Shown here one piece after another: positions 55,831-64,000 of a stretch of 64,000 nucleotides of DNA. Position 1 is the stretch's first letter; the number at the start of each line of letters is the position of its first letter. The position numbers and the translations under genes were made by a program. Under the pieces are notes generated by a model. The model saw only the letters and a program-made list of their open reading frames with translations. It had not been told where the DNA came from and did no database searches. Location: the NCBI RefSeq assembly GCF_038593855.1, contig NZ_CP151996.1:3410001-3474000 (forward strand), read 5' to 3'. Origin of the DNA: Lysinibacillus sp. FSL M8-0337. GTDB taxonomy: Bacteria > Bacillota > Bacilli > Bacillales_A > Planococcaceae.

Positions 55831-56122
55831 ATCCTTGACCCCCATTATTTCGTTTCTCTAAATAGCTAGTTTATGATGAAAAATAAAAAAGTACAAGGAA
55901 AATAAATTTACCCTTTGTTCACAAAAAAATTCTTAAATAAACAGTTTTTTCATCCTTTATGCGTTCGTTATAGCAGCCAACAGTTCTGTCGCTTTACCAC
56001 GGAAATAAATTGTTTATTCAATAAATAAAGCGGCATAACATTTGTCTCTGCATATTTAAATTCTTACTCCATGACGGAACCTTACGCACATGATAAAATA
56101 TAATGTTAGAGGAGTGAAATAC

Positions 56123-57079
56123 ATGACAGAAACAAACTTTCCTTTTCCCACAGAGGGGAAAAGATACTATACATGGAATCGCTATTTACGTGACCACTTC
56201 GGTCATAAAGTATTTAAAGTAGCACTCGATGCAGGTTTTGATTGCCCGAACCGAGATGGAACAGTCGCTTTCGGAGGTTGTACATTTTGTAGTGCTGCAG
56301 GGTCAGGTGACTTTGCTGGTAATAAAGTTGATCCTATTGATGTGCAATTTGCAGAAATTCGTGACAAAATGCATCAAAAATGGAAAGATGGCAAGTATAT
56401 GGCTTACTTCCAAGCATATACAAATACCCATGCGCCACTTCCCGTTTTAAAGGAAAAATTTGAGGCTGCGTTAGCACAAGAAGGTGTAGTCGGACTGTCC
56501 ATTGCCACACGCCCAGATTGCCTACCAGATGATGTTGTTGAATATTTAGCAGAACTAAATGAACGCACCTATTTATGGATTGAGCTGGGCCTACAAACCG
56601 TCCATGAAAAAACGGCAAACCTCATTAATCGTGCACATGATTACGCAACCTATGTAGAAGGTGTTGAAAAGCTGCGTAAACATGGGATTCGTGTATGCTC
56701 ACATATTATCAATGGCCTTCCACTTGAAGATTATGACATGATGATGGAAACGGCACGTGCAGTTGCTAAACTGGATGTCCAAGGCATTAAAATCCATTTA
56801 CTTCATTTATTAAAAGGGACGCCAATGGTTAAACAATATGAAAAAGGCATGCTAGAATTTTTAGATCAAGATGTCTATACAAAACTAGTTGCAGACCAGT
56901 TAGAAATTTTACCACCGCAAATGGTCATCCATCGTATAACAGGTGATGGACCAATTGATTTAATGATTGGACCAATGTGGAGTGTCAATAAGTGGGAAGT
57001 ATTGAATGGCATTGATGCAGAGTTAGAACGTCGGGGCAGTTGGCAAGGTAAATTTTATAATGCCGAGGTCACAAAATGA
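56123..57079 (+). CDS. ytqA: YtqA, TIGR01212-type radical SAM protein
   Basis: The 318-residue protein has a radical SAM cluster Cys set C-P-N-R-D-G ... G-G-C-T-F-C, where the first Cys is separated by 11 residues from the CxxC pair, typical of the YhcC/TIGR01212 group. It may act on tRNA or another RNA, but no reaction is established. The start ATG at 56123 (MTETNF) has GAGGAG upstream; the frame opens earlier at 56090. Its last four bases overlap ytqB. Confidence 0.93.
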   Translation: MTETNFPFPTEGKRYYTWNRYLRDHFGHKVFKVALDAGFDCPNRDGTVAFGGCTFCSAAGSGDFAGNKVDPIDVQFAEIRDKMHQKWKDGKYMAYFQAYTNTHAPLPVLKEKFEAALAQEGVVGLSIATRPDCLPDDVVEYLAELNERTYLWIELGLQTVHEKTANLINRAHDYATYVEGVEKLRKHGIRVCSHIINGLPLEDYDMMMETARAVAKLDVQGIKIHLLHLLKGTPMVKQYEKGMLEFLDQDVYTKLVADQLEILPPQMVIHRITGDGPIDLMIGPMWSVNKWEVLNGIDAELERRGSWQGKFYNAEVTK

Positions 57080-57702
57080 AGCTTCAACGCGTCTTACAAT
57101 ATGCACAGCAATTATTAATAGACTCAATACAAGAAGGCGATACTGTTGTCGATGCTACGGCTGGAAACGGTCATGATACATTATTTTTAGCTCAACTTGT
57201 TGGTGATAACGGACAAGTTTATGCCTTTGACGTGCAAAAAAATGCAGTCGATGCTACTTTGCACCGTCTGCTAGACAATGCCTTAGAACACCGTGCCCTT
57301 GTGTTACATACGGGGCACGAAAATATAGCCAAGCATGTTCAAAAACCAGTTGCGGCTGCTATATTCAATCTTGGCTATTTACCTGGCAGTAACCATGATA
57401 TCGTAACAAAACCAAATACAACGATTCTAGCAATTCAAGATTTATTACAACTGCTAAAAATCGGCGGTTTAATTGTCCTTGTCATTTACCATGGGCATCC
57501 AGGCGGCAAAGAAGAACGTGACGCAGTCATCGACTATGTTAGTCAGTTACCACAAAAATATATCCATGTGTTAAAATACGAATTTTTAAACCAACAAAAC
57601 GATCCACCATTTGTCATTGCATTAGAAAAAATGAAAGACTTCCCGGTGCCAGTCACTCAAACAATTCTGAACGCACAAGCAGCCGGTTGCGACGGCAATT
57701 AA
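57076..57702 (+). CDS. ytqB: YtqB, class I SAM-dependent methyltransferase
   Basis: The 208-residue protein has SAM-binding motif DATAGNGHDTLFLA (about residues 24-37), and NLGYLPGSNH, typical of the YtqB rRNA methyltransferase-like family. The start overlaps ytqA (ATGA). About 19 C-terminal residues (from VPVTQTILNA onward) are encoded by and just after a REP-like copy and are additional to the usual length of about 190 residues. Bidirectional terminator downstream. Confidence 0.9.
   Translation: MKLQRVLQYAQQLLIDSIQEGDTVVDATAGNGHDTLFLAQLVGDNGQVYAFDVQKNAVDATLHRLLDNALEHRALVLHTGHENIAKHVQKPVAAAIFNLGYLPGSNHDIVTKPNTTILAIQDLLQLLKIGGLIVLVIYHGHPGGKEERDAVIDYVSQLPQKYIHVLKYEFLNQQNDPPFVIALEKMKDFPVPVTQTILNAQAAGCDGN
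57645..57672 (+). repeat. REP-like element copy 8 (inside the 3' end of ytqB)
   Basis: GGTGCCAGTCACTCAAACAA followed by TTCTGAA lies in the ytqB reading frame near the stop, in gene orientation. Confidence 0.78.
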
Positions 57703-57704
57703 AA

Positions 57705-57740
57705 TAAAAAATCCTCTCATAATGAGAGGACTTTTTTTAT
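57705..57740. terminator. Bidirectional terminator between ytqB and the AGCS symporter gene
   Basis: TCCTCTCAT and ATGAGAGGA form a perfect 9-bp stem with a one-base centre, A-runs before and T-runs after it. Confidence 0.92.
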
Positions 57741-57743
57741 ACA

Positions 57744-59252
57744 TTATTTATTTTTGCGTTTATCATTGTAATCAACCCAAAAATCTGCACCTTTAATTCC
57801 TAGTTTACGAGGATCAAACACAGGGTCTTTGCCTTCTTTTTTCTGTTTCTCGTAATCTTTTAATGCGAGAATCGCAGGCTTCATAATAATTAAAATGGCA
57901 ATAACGTTAATCCATACCATTAATCCTAAACCAACGTCACCCATTGCCCATGCAAGGTCAGATGTACGAATCGTTCCATAAAATGTTGCAATTAAAAAGG
58001 CGATTTTAGCTATCCAAATGAAAATCTTTTCGGTTTGCCCCGAGAATAAATAGGCCACATTCGTCTCTGCTATATAGTAGTACGCCATAATAGTCGTAAA
58101 TGCGAAGAAGAATAAAGCGATTGCTACGAAGCTTGAACCAATGCCTGGCAATGAAGATTCCACTGCCCATTGTGTATACGCAGCGCCTTCTTTAATACTT
58201 TTCGCAAAGGTAATTTGCTCCTCACCCGTAAGGCCATTTTCATTAAATTCACCAACGTAAATAAACGGATCTGTACCTTCCGCAGCTTTCTCATTCTGTA
58301 CATTATACATACCTGTAAATAAGATCATAAATGCTGTAGCCGAACAAACTAATAATGTATCAATGTACACAGATGCCGCTTGCACGATACCTTGTTTAGC
58401 AGGGTGTGAAACTTCAGCTGCCGCCGCTGGATGTGCACCAGTTCCTTGACCCGCTTCGTTGGAATAAATACCACGCTTAACCCCCCAAGCGATTGCTGAA
58501 CCAATAATTCCCCCAAATACTTCTTGTGCACCAAAAGCACTTGAAAAAATCAGCGAAAATACAGCAGGTACTTCTGAAATATTCATAAAAATAATAACGA
58601 TTGCCATTAGAATATAAGCTAAAGCCATGAATGGTACTACTATCTGTGCAACATTTGCAATGGATTTAACCCCACCGATAATAATTGCACCTAATAATAC
58701 AACAATAATAATACCTGTAATCCAAGATTCCATTCCAAAAGCGTTTTCAACGGCACCTGCTATTGCATTTGATTGAACGCCAGGCATTAGTATCAACATG
58801 GCTATTAACGCTGCAATCGCAAAAATGATTGCAAACCACTTCTGCCCCATCCCTTTTTCAATATAAAAGGCTGGACCACCACGATATTCTGTTTCTTTCT
58901 CTTCTTTGTATATTTGCGCTAATGTTGACTCCACATAAGCTGTCGCTGCACCGATGAAGGCAATTGCCCACATCCAAAAAATAGCACCAGGTCCCCCCAT
59001 TGCAATGGCAGTTGCTGTACCAGCAATGTTACCTGTACCAACGCGCCCAGATAATGCAATCGACATTGCTTGGAAAGAAGAAATTCCCTTTTCTGATTTT
59101 TCCCCTTTAAACATTAAGACAAACATGTCCTTAATATGTCTTATTTGTAGGAACCGTGTAATAATTGAAAAGAATAAACCGATTAATAAAATACCATAAA
59201 TAAACCACGGCCCCCATAAAATACTGTTCAGAAAACTAACAATACTTTCCAT
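57744..59252 (-). CDS. AGCS family sodium:alanine/glycine symporter
   Basis: The 502-residue protein has about 10-11 membrane helices and the AGCS signatures GRVGTGNIAGTATAIAMGGPG and GIYSNEAGQGTGAHPAAAAE. It takes up alanine or glycine with sodium or proton. The ATG has GGGAGGGG upstream. Single gene; no riboswitch was recognised upstream. Confidence 0.94.
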   Translation of the reverse strand: MESIVSFLNSILWGPWFIYGILLIGLFFSIITRFLQIRHIKDMFVLMFKGEKSEKGISSFQAMSIALSGRVGTGNIAGTATAIAMGGPGAIFWMWAIAFIGAATAYVESTLAQIYKEEKETEYRGGPAFYIEKGMGQKWFAIIFAIAALIAMLILMPGVQSNAIAGAVENAFGMESWITGIIIVVLLGAIIIGGVKSIANVAQIVVPFMALAYILMAIVIIFMNISEVPAVFSLIFSSAFGAQEVFGGIIGSAIAWGVKRGIYSNEAGQGTGAHPAAAAEVSHPAKQGIVQAASVYIDTLLVCSATAFMILFTGMYNVQNEKAAEGTDPFIYVGEFNENGLTGEEQITFAKSIKEGAAYTQWAVESSLPGIGSSFVAIALFFFAFTTIMAYYYIAETNVAYLFSGQTEKIFIWIAKIAFLIATFYGTIRTSDLAWAMGDVGLGLMVWINVIAILIIMKPAILALKDYEKQKKEGKDPVFDPRKLGIKGADFWVDYNDKRKNK

Positions 59253-59381
59253 CTTACCCCTCCCAAAATATGAATATTCGTTCTTTAAGACATTATAGTA
59301 TTACATTTTTCTGAAAATTACAACATTATTTTTAAGTTACTATACATCTTATTCAACAATATTTTTCGGAGGGGAAACATT

Positions 59382-60188
59382 CTATCGAATTATATAACCA
59401 ATTCTACGCAAAGCATTATTAATAAAATCACGGATATAGAAAAAAATCTCATCTCTCTCTATTTCATGGAACAGATTATGGTAGCATTTTGCCCATTCTT
59501 TAAATTGGAATTCTGCAAACTCCTGCTGGTGTAACCAATTACGTGTTTGTCTAGTTTCTGTAATGCTATCTCTTTCTCCAGTCATAATAAGCATAGGGGT
59601 ATTTGGAAACTCTGCTTTCGGCATAATCACTAAATTGCGCATCATCTGTTGTAACTCACGATACCATTTTACTGAGATGACAGACATAAAAGGAAACTCG
59701 TCCTTCATTTCATCTCTACCTTCGACACTACGTGATAACTTGTCGAAAGTAATATCATGTGTCATCTTAACACTTGCCGTCAAAGCACTTAAGCTCGTTA
59801 ATGCATTCGATAATTTTCCAGGCTGTAAGTTCAATTGCAGCCAAGGTGAGGTCAAGACAATTCCTGCACATTCATATTTTCTCTTATGCATTGTATGCAG
59901 TATTAACGTTGCTCCTAGTCCATGCCCTATTAAAAATACTGGCAAATTATATGAAAAGGCATTTTCAATTAAATGCCTAGTATACTTGTTGTATTCTTTA
60001 AAGTCCTCATCATGGACACGTGATAGTTTCGCATTTGCCCCATGATTCGGTAAATCGCCCATGACTACGTGGAAGCCTTCCATTCTAAGTTTTTCAATCA
60101 GCCATGCGTACCAACGGTGGTTTTCATATGCACCGTGAACAATAGCAATCACAGCCTTCGCTTGTCCATCAGCTTCCCATTTCCACAT
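59382..60188 (-). CDS. ytpA: Alpha/beta hydrolase, lysophospholipase-like, with Gly in place of the nucleophile Ser (YtpA-like)
   Basis: The 268-residue protein has the alpha/beta hydrolase fold (AVIAIVHGAYENHRWYAWL with the HG oxyanion region, VVMGDLPNHG) close to YtpA and monoglyceride lipases. The nucleophile elbow reads G88-H-G90-L-G92, so the expected Ser is Gly90. Asp207 (GERDSIT) and His237 (CYHNLFHE) of the triad are present. Either the enzyme is inactive as a hydrolase or another residue substitutes. The ribosome site is GGAGG nine bases upstream. Cytosolic or membrane-peripheral. Confidence 0.87.
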   Translation of the reverse strand: MWKWEADGQAKAVIAIVHGAYENHRWYAWLIEKLRMEGFHVVMGDLPNHGANAKLSRVHDEDFKEYNKYTRHLIENAFSYNLPVFLIGHGLGATLILHTMHKRKYECAGIVLTSPWLQLNLQPGKLSNALTSLSALTASVKMTHDITFDKLSRSVEGRDEMKDEFPFMSVISVKWYRELQQMMRNLVIMPKAEFPNTPMLIMTGERDSITETRQTRNWLHQQEFAEFQFKEWAKCYHNLFHEIERDEIFFYIRDFINNALRRIGYIIR

Positions 60189-60323
60189 TCACATAGTCCT
60201 CCTAAATAATTAGTTACACAATAATTATAACGAAATATTCGTACCATTATAAAATTATATTTGCATAAAATTGCGTATTTGATACGATAATACTACATCA
60301 AAGAAAGAAAAGAGGCGATTAGC

Positions 60324-60836
60324 ATGATTTATCCTTTTAAAGACAAAACACCTACAATCGATCCATCAGTTTTTATTGCTGACTATGCAACCGTTACTGG
60401 AGACGTAACGATTGGAGCAGAGACAACAATATGGTTTAATACAGTGATTCGAGGCGATGTATCCCCTACAATTATTGGTAAACGAGTAAGCATCCAAGAT
60501 CTTTGTTGTCTACATCAAAGTCCAAAATATCCATTAATAATCGAAGATGAAGTAACAGTTGGACACCAAGTAACCTTACATAGCTGTACAATTCGAAAAA
60601 ATGCCTTAATTGGTATGGGATCAATTGTGTTAGATGGGGCAGAGATAGGAGAAGGTGCATTTATCGGTGCGGGTAGTCTTGTCCCTCCAGGTAAAGTCAT
60701 ACCTCCCAATTGTTTAGCATTAGGACGTCCAGCGAAAGTTGTACGTGAATTAAATGCTGAAGATAAAGAAGATATGGAACGTATCGTTAGAGAATACGCG
60801 GAAAAAGGACAATATTACAAATCTCTTCAAAAATAA
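60324..60836 (+). CDS. ytoA: Gamma-carbonic anhydrase-like hexapeptide repeat protein (YtoA)
   Basis: The 170-residue left-handed beta helix protein has repeated hexapeptides. Histidines in the family's metal positions are H64 (LCCLHQS), H81 and H86 (TVGHQVTLHSC). Gamma-class enzymes hydrate carbon dioxide as trimers; some homologues are inactive or acyltransferases. The ribosome site is AGAGGCG. Monocistronic, and divergent from the alpha/beta hydrolase gene. Confidence 0.92.
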   Translation: MIYPFKDKTPTIDPSVFIADYATVTGDVTIGAETTIWFNTVIRGDVSPTIIGKRVSIQDLCCLHQSPKYPLIIEDEVTVGHQVTLHSCTIRKNALIGMGSIVLDGAEIGEGAFIGAGSLVPPGKVIPPNCLALGRPAKVVRELNAEDKEDMERIVREYAEKGQYYKSLQK

Positions 60837-60905
60837 TGGTTGCTCAATTCGGGCACATTGCCCCATAGTTGTAGGTGTTTAAATACGAAACAACTCTTTA
60901 TGAAA

Positions 60906-60982
60906 TAAATTCGCAATTTTCTTCCAACCGCCTACAGTACATCTTGTATGCTAGACGTACGGGAAGAAAGCGAATTTTTTCA
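60906..60982 (+). terminator. Terminator after ytoA
   Basis: AAATTCGCAATTTTCTTCC and GGAAGAAAGCGAATTT pair (small bulge) around a 36-base loop and are followed by TTTTTTC. A second small inverted pair GCATTTCT/AGAAATGC lies at about 61060-61098. The rest of this 350-bp interval has no recognised feature. Confidence 0.75.
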
Positions 60983-61109
60983 ATCACTTACGTAAAGTGC
61001 GCTTAAGTCTTTCACTTGATTAGAGAGCACTAGTTGCCTTCACAATTTAAATAGAAGGTGCATTTCTCCCCGACCTAGTAGCAGTAAGAAGAAATGCGAA
61101 AGGCAAGAT

Positions 61110-61138
61110 AAAAAGGGGCCACTAGCTAGCCCCTTTCA
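61110..61138 (-). terminator. Terminator after metK
   Basis: AAAGGGGC and GCCCCTTT form the stem, followed on the minus strand by TTTTTATC. It lies about 55 bp past the metK stop. Confidence 0.85.
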
Positions 61139-61191
61139 ATAAAACATTTACGTTTGTTCATTACCAAATCGAATGTTCTTGATAAAACAAA

Positions 61192-62388
61192 TTATAAACT
61201 CGCTTTTTCTCTTAGTGCATCTGCCTTGTCCGTATTTTCCCAAGGTACATTTAAATCTGTCCGGCCAAAGTGACCGTATGCAGCCGTTTGTTTATAAATT
61301 GGACGACGTAAATCAAGCATTTTAATGATGCCTGCTGGACGTAGATCGAAAAGTTCGCGAACCCATTTTACGATTTCACTTTCACTTACTCGTCCTGTAC
61401 CAAACGTATCAACGGCAATCGATACCGGCTGCGCTACACCGATAGCATAAGCAAGCTGTACTTCTGCACGTTCTGCTAAACCAGCTGCAACAATATTTTT
61501 CGCTACATAACGAGCTGCATAGGCTGCTGAACGGTCCACTTTCGTAGCATCCTTACCAGAGAATGCACCACCACCATGACGTGCATAACCACCGTATGTA
61601 TCAACGATGATTTTACGACCAGTAAGTCCAGCATCTCCTTTTGGACCACCAATAACAAAACGACCAGTTGGGTTGATGAAGTATTTAGTCTGTGCATCTA
61701 ATAACTCACTAGGAACTACTGGAGCAATTACTAATGCTTTTAAATCTGCTTGAATTTGTTCAAGTGTTGCTTCTTCATCATGCTGAGTTGAAATAACGAT
61801 CGTATCAACACGAACAGGGACATTGTTTTCATCATACTCAATTGTTACTTGCGTTTTACCATCTGGACGTAAATATGCTAATTCACCTGATTTACGTACT
61901 TCTGTTAAACGACGAGCCAATTTATGCGCTAAACTAATTGGTAAAGGCATTAATTCAGGTGTTTCATTACATGCATAACCGAACATTAATCCTTGGTCAC
62001 CTGCACCAATCGCTTCAATATCCGCATCTGTCATTGAACCTTCACGTGCTTCTAATGCTTGGTCTACACCTTGGGCAATATCAGGTGATTGCTCTCCGAT
62101 TGCGACTAGTACAGCTAAGTTTTCAGCATCAAAGCCATACTTGCCTCGTGTATAGCCGATTTCTGCTACTGTATCACGCACAATGCCTTTAATATCTACA
62201 TAAGTAGAAGTAGTAATTTCTCCTGCTACTAATACTAAGCCTGTTGTGACTGTTGTTTCACACGCTACACGGGCATTAGGATCTTCTGTTAAAATGGCAT
62301 CTAAAATAGCATCCGAGATTTGATCACAAATTTTATCTGGATGTCCTTCTGTTACACTCTCTGATGTAAACAATCGACGGTTTGTCAT
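61192..62388 (-). CDS. metK: MetK, S-adenosylmethionine synthetase
   Basis: The 398-residue enzyme makes S-adenosylmethionine from methionine and ATP. Signatures are [29 protein letters not shown] and [19 protein letters not shown]. The ATG has ATAGGAGG upstream. A SAM-I riboswitch and its terminator precede it, so high SAM should stop transcription. It is divergent from pckA. The order metK-pckA matches B. subtilis. Cytosolic. Confidence 0.97.
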   Translation of the reverse strand: MTNRRLFTSESVTEGHPDKICDQISDAILDAILTEDPNARVACETTVTTGLVLVAGEITTSTYVDIKGIVRDTVAEIGYTRGKYGFDAENLAVLVAIGEQSPDIAQGVDQALEAREGSMTDADIEAIGAGDQGLMFGYACNETPELMPLPISLAHKLARRLTEVRKSGELAYLRPDGKTQVTIEYDENNVPVRVDTIVISTQHDEEATLEQIQADLKALVIAPVVPSELLDAQTKYFINPTGRFVIGGPKGDAGLTGRKIIVDTYGGYARHGGGAFSGKDATKVDRSAAYAARYVAKNIVAAGLAERAEVQLAYAIGVAQPVSIAVDTFGTGRVSESEIVKWVRELFDLRPAGIIKMLDLRRPIYKQTAAYGHFGRTDLNVPWENTDKADALREKASL

Positions 62389-62580
62389 TTGGTTTTCCTC
62401 CTATTACTCTTACAAATAGTATTTGCGAAATTAATACGGTACTCATTACCCATGTCAAGTCCGCTCCTAAAGGATTGAACTCTCAAGCCGTTGTTGCTTT
62501 TAACATGAGGATTTCGAAAGATCCGTCATTATAATAAGGAAAGAATTGCACATACTTACCTTTACATTCATTTTAAAAAT

Positions 62581-62623
62581 AAAAAAAATCCTTTTCTCAC
62601 GTGTACTTAACATGAGGAAAGGA
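62581..62623 (-). terminator. Riboswitch-controlled terminator of metK
   Basis: On the minus strand CCTTTCCTCATG pairs with CACGTGAGAAAAGG and is followed by TTTTTTTT. It is the expression-platform terminator of the S-box leader. Confidence 0.88.
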
Positions 62624-62639
62624 ATAATGACTGCGTAAC

Positions 62640-62768
62640 CTTTCACTCTTATCGTTCAAGGGGTATCCCCTTGCATCAGGTTGGCACCAACGCATGTCGT
62701 GAAATAGTTCATGCAGGTTGCCGGGTTTCACAGGGCCTGACCCTCCACCAGCTCGGGATAAGAGTATC
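62640..62768 (-). promoter_or_regulatory. SAM-I (S-box) riboswitch of metK
   Basis: On the minus strand the P1 helix is ACTCTTATC with GATAAGAGT (62644-62652 and 62757-62765), followed by GCTGGTGGAGGG and GAAACCCGGCAACCT, the S-box core. SAM binding should stabilise the terminator at 62581-62623. Confidence 0.95.
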
Positions 62769-62966
62769 CGTTCAATTCCTCATCTTACGGAAAAGGTAGA
62801 ACAATGTCAATTATTTTATGTCGTTTTGTTGAAAAGTATTTAAAACTCGAAAATAATTTTTGAATTAGTATAGATTATTAAAGCAATTGTGTTATACTAT
62901 TTTTGAAATTAAGAAAAACTCCCTCAAACTCAAGGGAATACTATAAAAAAGGATGGTATTTAATCG

Positions 62967-64000
62967 ATGAATTCAGTAGAAATTGCAAACGAACTGAAGG
63001 AATTATTAAACGGCGGGAACATTAACGTTCAACTTTCAGTACCACAATTAGCTGAAAAAGCTACATCTCGTGGTGAGGCAATGTTAACAGTAGATGGCGC
63101 AGTTCGTGCAGAAACTGGCAAATACACTGGTCGTTCACCTAAAGATAAATATACGGTAGAAGAAGAAAGCACAAAAGATAAAATTGACTGGGGTAAAGTA
63201 AACCAACCAATTTCTTCTGAAGTGTTCGATAACTTATATGTAAAAGTAGTTAAATACTTAAAAGAACGTGACGAATTATTTGTATTTAAAGGTTTTGCTG
63301 GTGCTGACAAAGATTCACAATTAAGTATTCAAGTAATCAATGAATATGCTTGGCACAATCTTTTCGCCCATCAATTATTTATCCGTCCAACTGAAGAAGA
63401 ATTAGCTTCTCACGTTGCTGATTTCACAATTATTTCAGCTCCTAACTTTAAAGCAGATCCAGCTGTTGATGGTACAGCTTCTGAAACATTCATCATTGTA
63501 TCACTTGAAAAGAAAATCATCCTAATCGGTGGTACTGAATATGCTGGTGAAATTAAAAAATCGATTTTCGGTATTATGAACTACCTATTACCGCAACAAG
63601 GTATCCTATCAATGCACTGTTCAGCAAACGTTGGAGAAGCTGGTGATGTAGCATTATTCTTCGGTTTATCTGGTACTGGTAAAACGACTTTATCGGCTGA
63701 TCCTGACCGCAAATTAATCGGTGACGATGAGCACGGTTGGTCTGACAACGGCGTATTTAACATTGAGGGCGGTTGCTACGCAAAAACAATTAACCTTTCT
63801 GCTGAAAAAGAACCTGAAATCTACAACGCAATCCGCTTCGGTTCTGTACTAGAGAACGTAGCTGTAGATCCTGAAACTCGTGTTTGCGATTACGATGATG
63901 GTTCATTAACAGAAAATACACGTGTTGCTTATCCAATCCAATATATCGAAAATATCGTTGATCCATCTGTTGCAGGTCACCCAAAAACAATCGTCTTCTT
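62967..64000 (+). CDS. pckA: PckA, ATP-dependent phosphoenolpyruvate carboxykinase (3' truncated)
   Basis: The first 344 codons of PckA lie in the window, and the gene runs off its right edge. It catalyses oxaloacetate plus ATP to phosphoenolpyruvate, the entry step of gluconeogenesis. It shows [14 protein letters not shown], the kinase P-loop [11 protein letters not shown] (from residue 233), DDEHGW and [12 protein letters not shown]. The site AAAAGGATGG precedes ATG 62967. A TATACT -10-like box lies at 62893, without a convincing -35. In B. subtilis pckA is repressed by CcpN; that control was not verified here. It is divergent from metK. Confidence 0.96.
   Translation, partial: MNSVEIANELKELLNGGNINVQLSVPQLAEKATSRGEAMLTVDGAVRAETGKYTGRSPKDKYTVEEESTKDKIDWGKVNQPISSEVFDNLYVKVVKYLKERDELFVFKGFAGADKDSQLSIQVINEYAWHNLFAHQLFIRPTEEELASHVADFTIISAPNFKADPAVDGTASETFIIVSLEKKIILIGGTEYAGEIKKSIFGIMNYLLPQQGILSMHCSANVGEAGDVALFFGLSGTGKTTLSADPDRKLIGDDEHGWSDNGVFNIEGGCYAKTINLSAEKEPEIYNAIRFGSVLENVAVDPETRVCDYDDGSLTENTRVAYPIQYIENIVDPSVAGHPKTIVF

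Noticed and set aside
59563-60045. Plus-strand open frame of 160 codons
   Set aside because: It is antisense to the alpha/beta hydrolase gene, which has a full domain match; no ribosome site.
1-64000. CRISPR array, tRNA/rRNA cluster, prophage or integrative element
   Set aside because: No spaced direct repeats of CRISPR form, no tRNA-like folds or rRNA sequence, and no phage or integrase genes were seen.

Overview
The window comes from a low-GC Firmicute of the Bacillaceae/Planococcaceae type, most likely Lysinibacillus (sphaericus/fusiformis group). The evidence is strong Shine-Dalgarno sites with frequent TTG/GTG starts, gene order resembling the yt* region of the Bacillus subtilis chromosome (acuABC, ccpA, aroA, ytxGH, murC, sftA, ytpRQ, ytoP, trmB, ytlRQ, pepV, ytqAB, ytoA, metK, pckA), T-box and S-box leaders, and a D-amino acid transaminase that, from memory, is close to the characterised Bacillus sphaericus enzyme. 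No rRNA, tRNA, CRISPR array or prophage was seen.

Layout. 1-4633: acetoin/acetyl-CoA control genes acuABC face ccpA and the chorismate mutase/DAHP synthase gene aroA. 4806-6962: a divergent PilM/FtsA-like ATPase with an unusual repetitive C-terminal half. 7186-17314: envelope and housekeeping genes on the minus strand (ytxH, ytxG, murC, sftA, ytpR, ytpQ, a lipoprotein, a DUF84 NTPase, an M42 peptidase). 17481-28833: a small membrane protein, an ATP-grasp ligase, a PTS-IIC-like membrane protein, the lactonase-like ytnP, trmB, a lipid kinase, a NERD-like protein, dat, pepV, an HTH protein and an MFS carrier. 28902-39168: a GGDEF protein, an RsuA-type pseudouridine synthase, a MurJ-type flippase, asparagine synthetase, a flavoprotein, an AIM24 protein and an OFA-type MFS carrier. 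40030-46731: a C4-dicarboxylate module made of a leader ORF, a CitA/DcuS-type kinase and regulator, two DctP-type binding proteins, and DctQ/DctM. 46787-48233: an ECF sigma/anti-sigma pair behind its own ECF-type promoter. 48735-64000: leuS with its T-box, a REP-associated tyrosine transposase (RAYT), SulP with an ArsR regulator, MFS yttB, ytqAB, an AGCS symporter, an alpha/beta hydrolase lacking its nucleophile serine, ytoA, metK with its SAM riboswitch, and the 5' part of pckA.

The most interesting feature is a dispersed short-repeat system. Eight REP-like copies (core GTGCCAGGCACC followed by CAAACAATTCTGAA-like sequence) are scattered through the window, and a RAYT gene sits 175 bp downstream of one of them. 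Six copies lie at or just past gene 3' ends, always in the same orientation relative to the gene. Three of these supply the last codons of unrelated proteins (SulP, YttB, YtqB), each in a different reading frame. Two face each other as a REPIN-like hairpin between dctM and the anti-sigma gene. A second, larger structured repeat that ends in a terminator hairpin occurs at 6979-7147 and 36659-36829, with a partial copy at 36525-36585. A 21/42-bp tandem repeat lies at 17911-18021.

Functionally the window links overflow and carbon control (CcpA, AcuABC, PckA, C4-dicarboxylate uptake) with envelope growth (MurC, SftA, the MurJ-type flippase, Dat). Start codons were moved from the longest ORF wherever a better ribosome binding site was visible.
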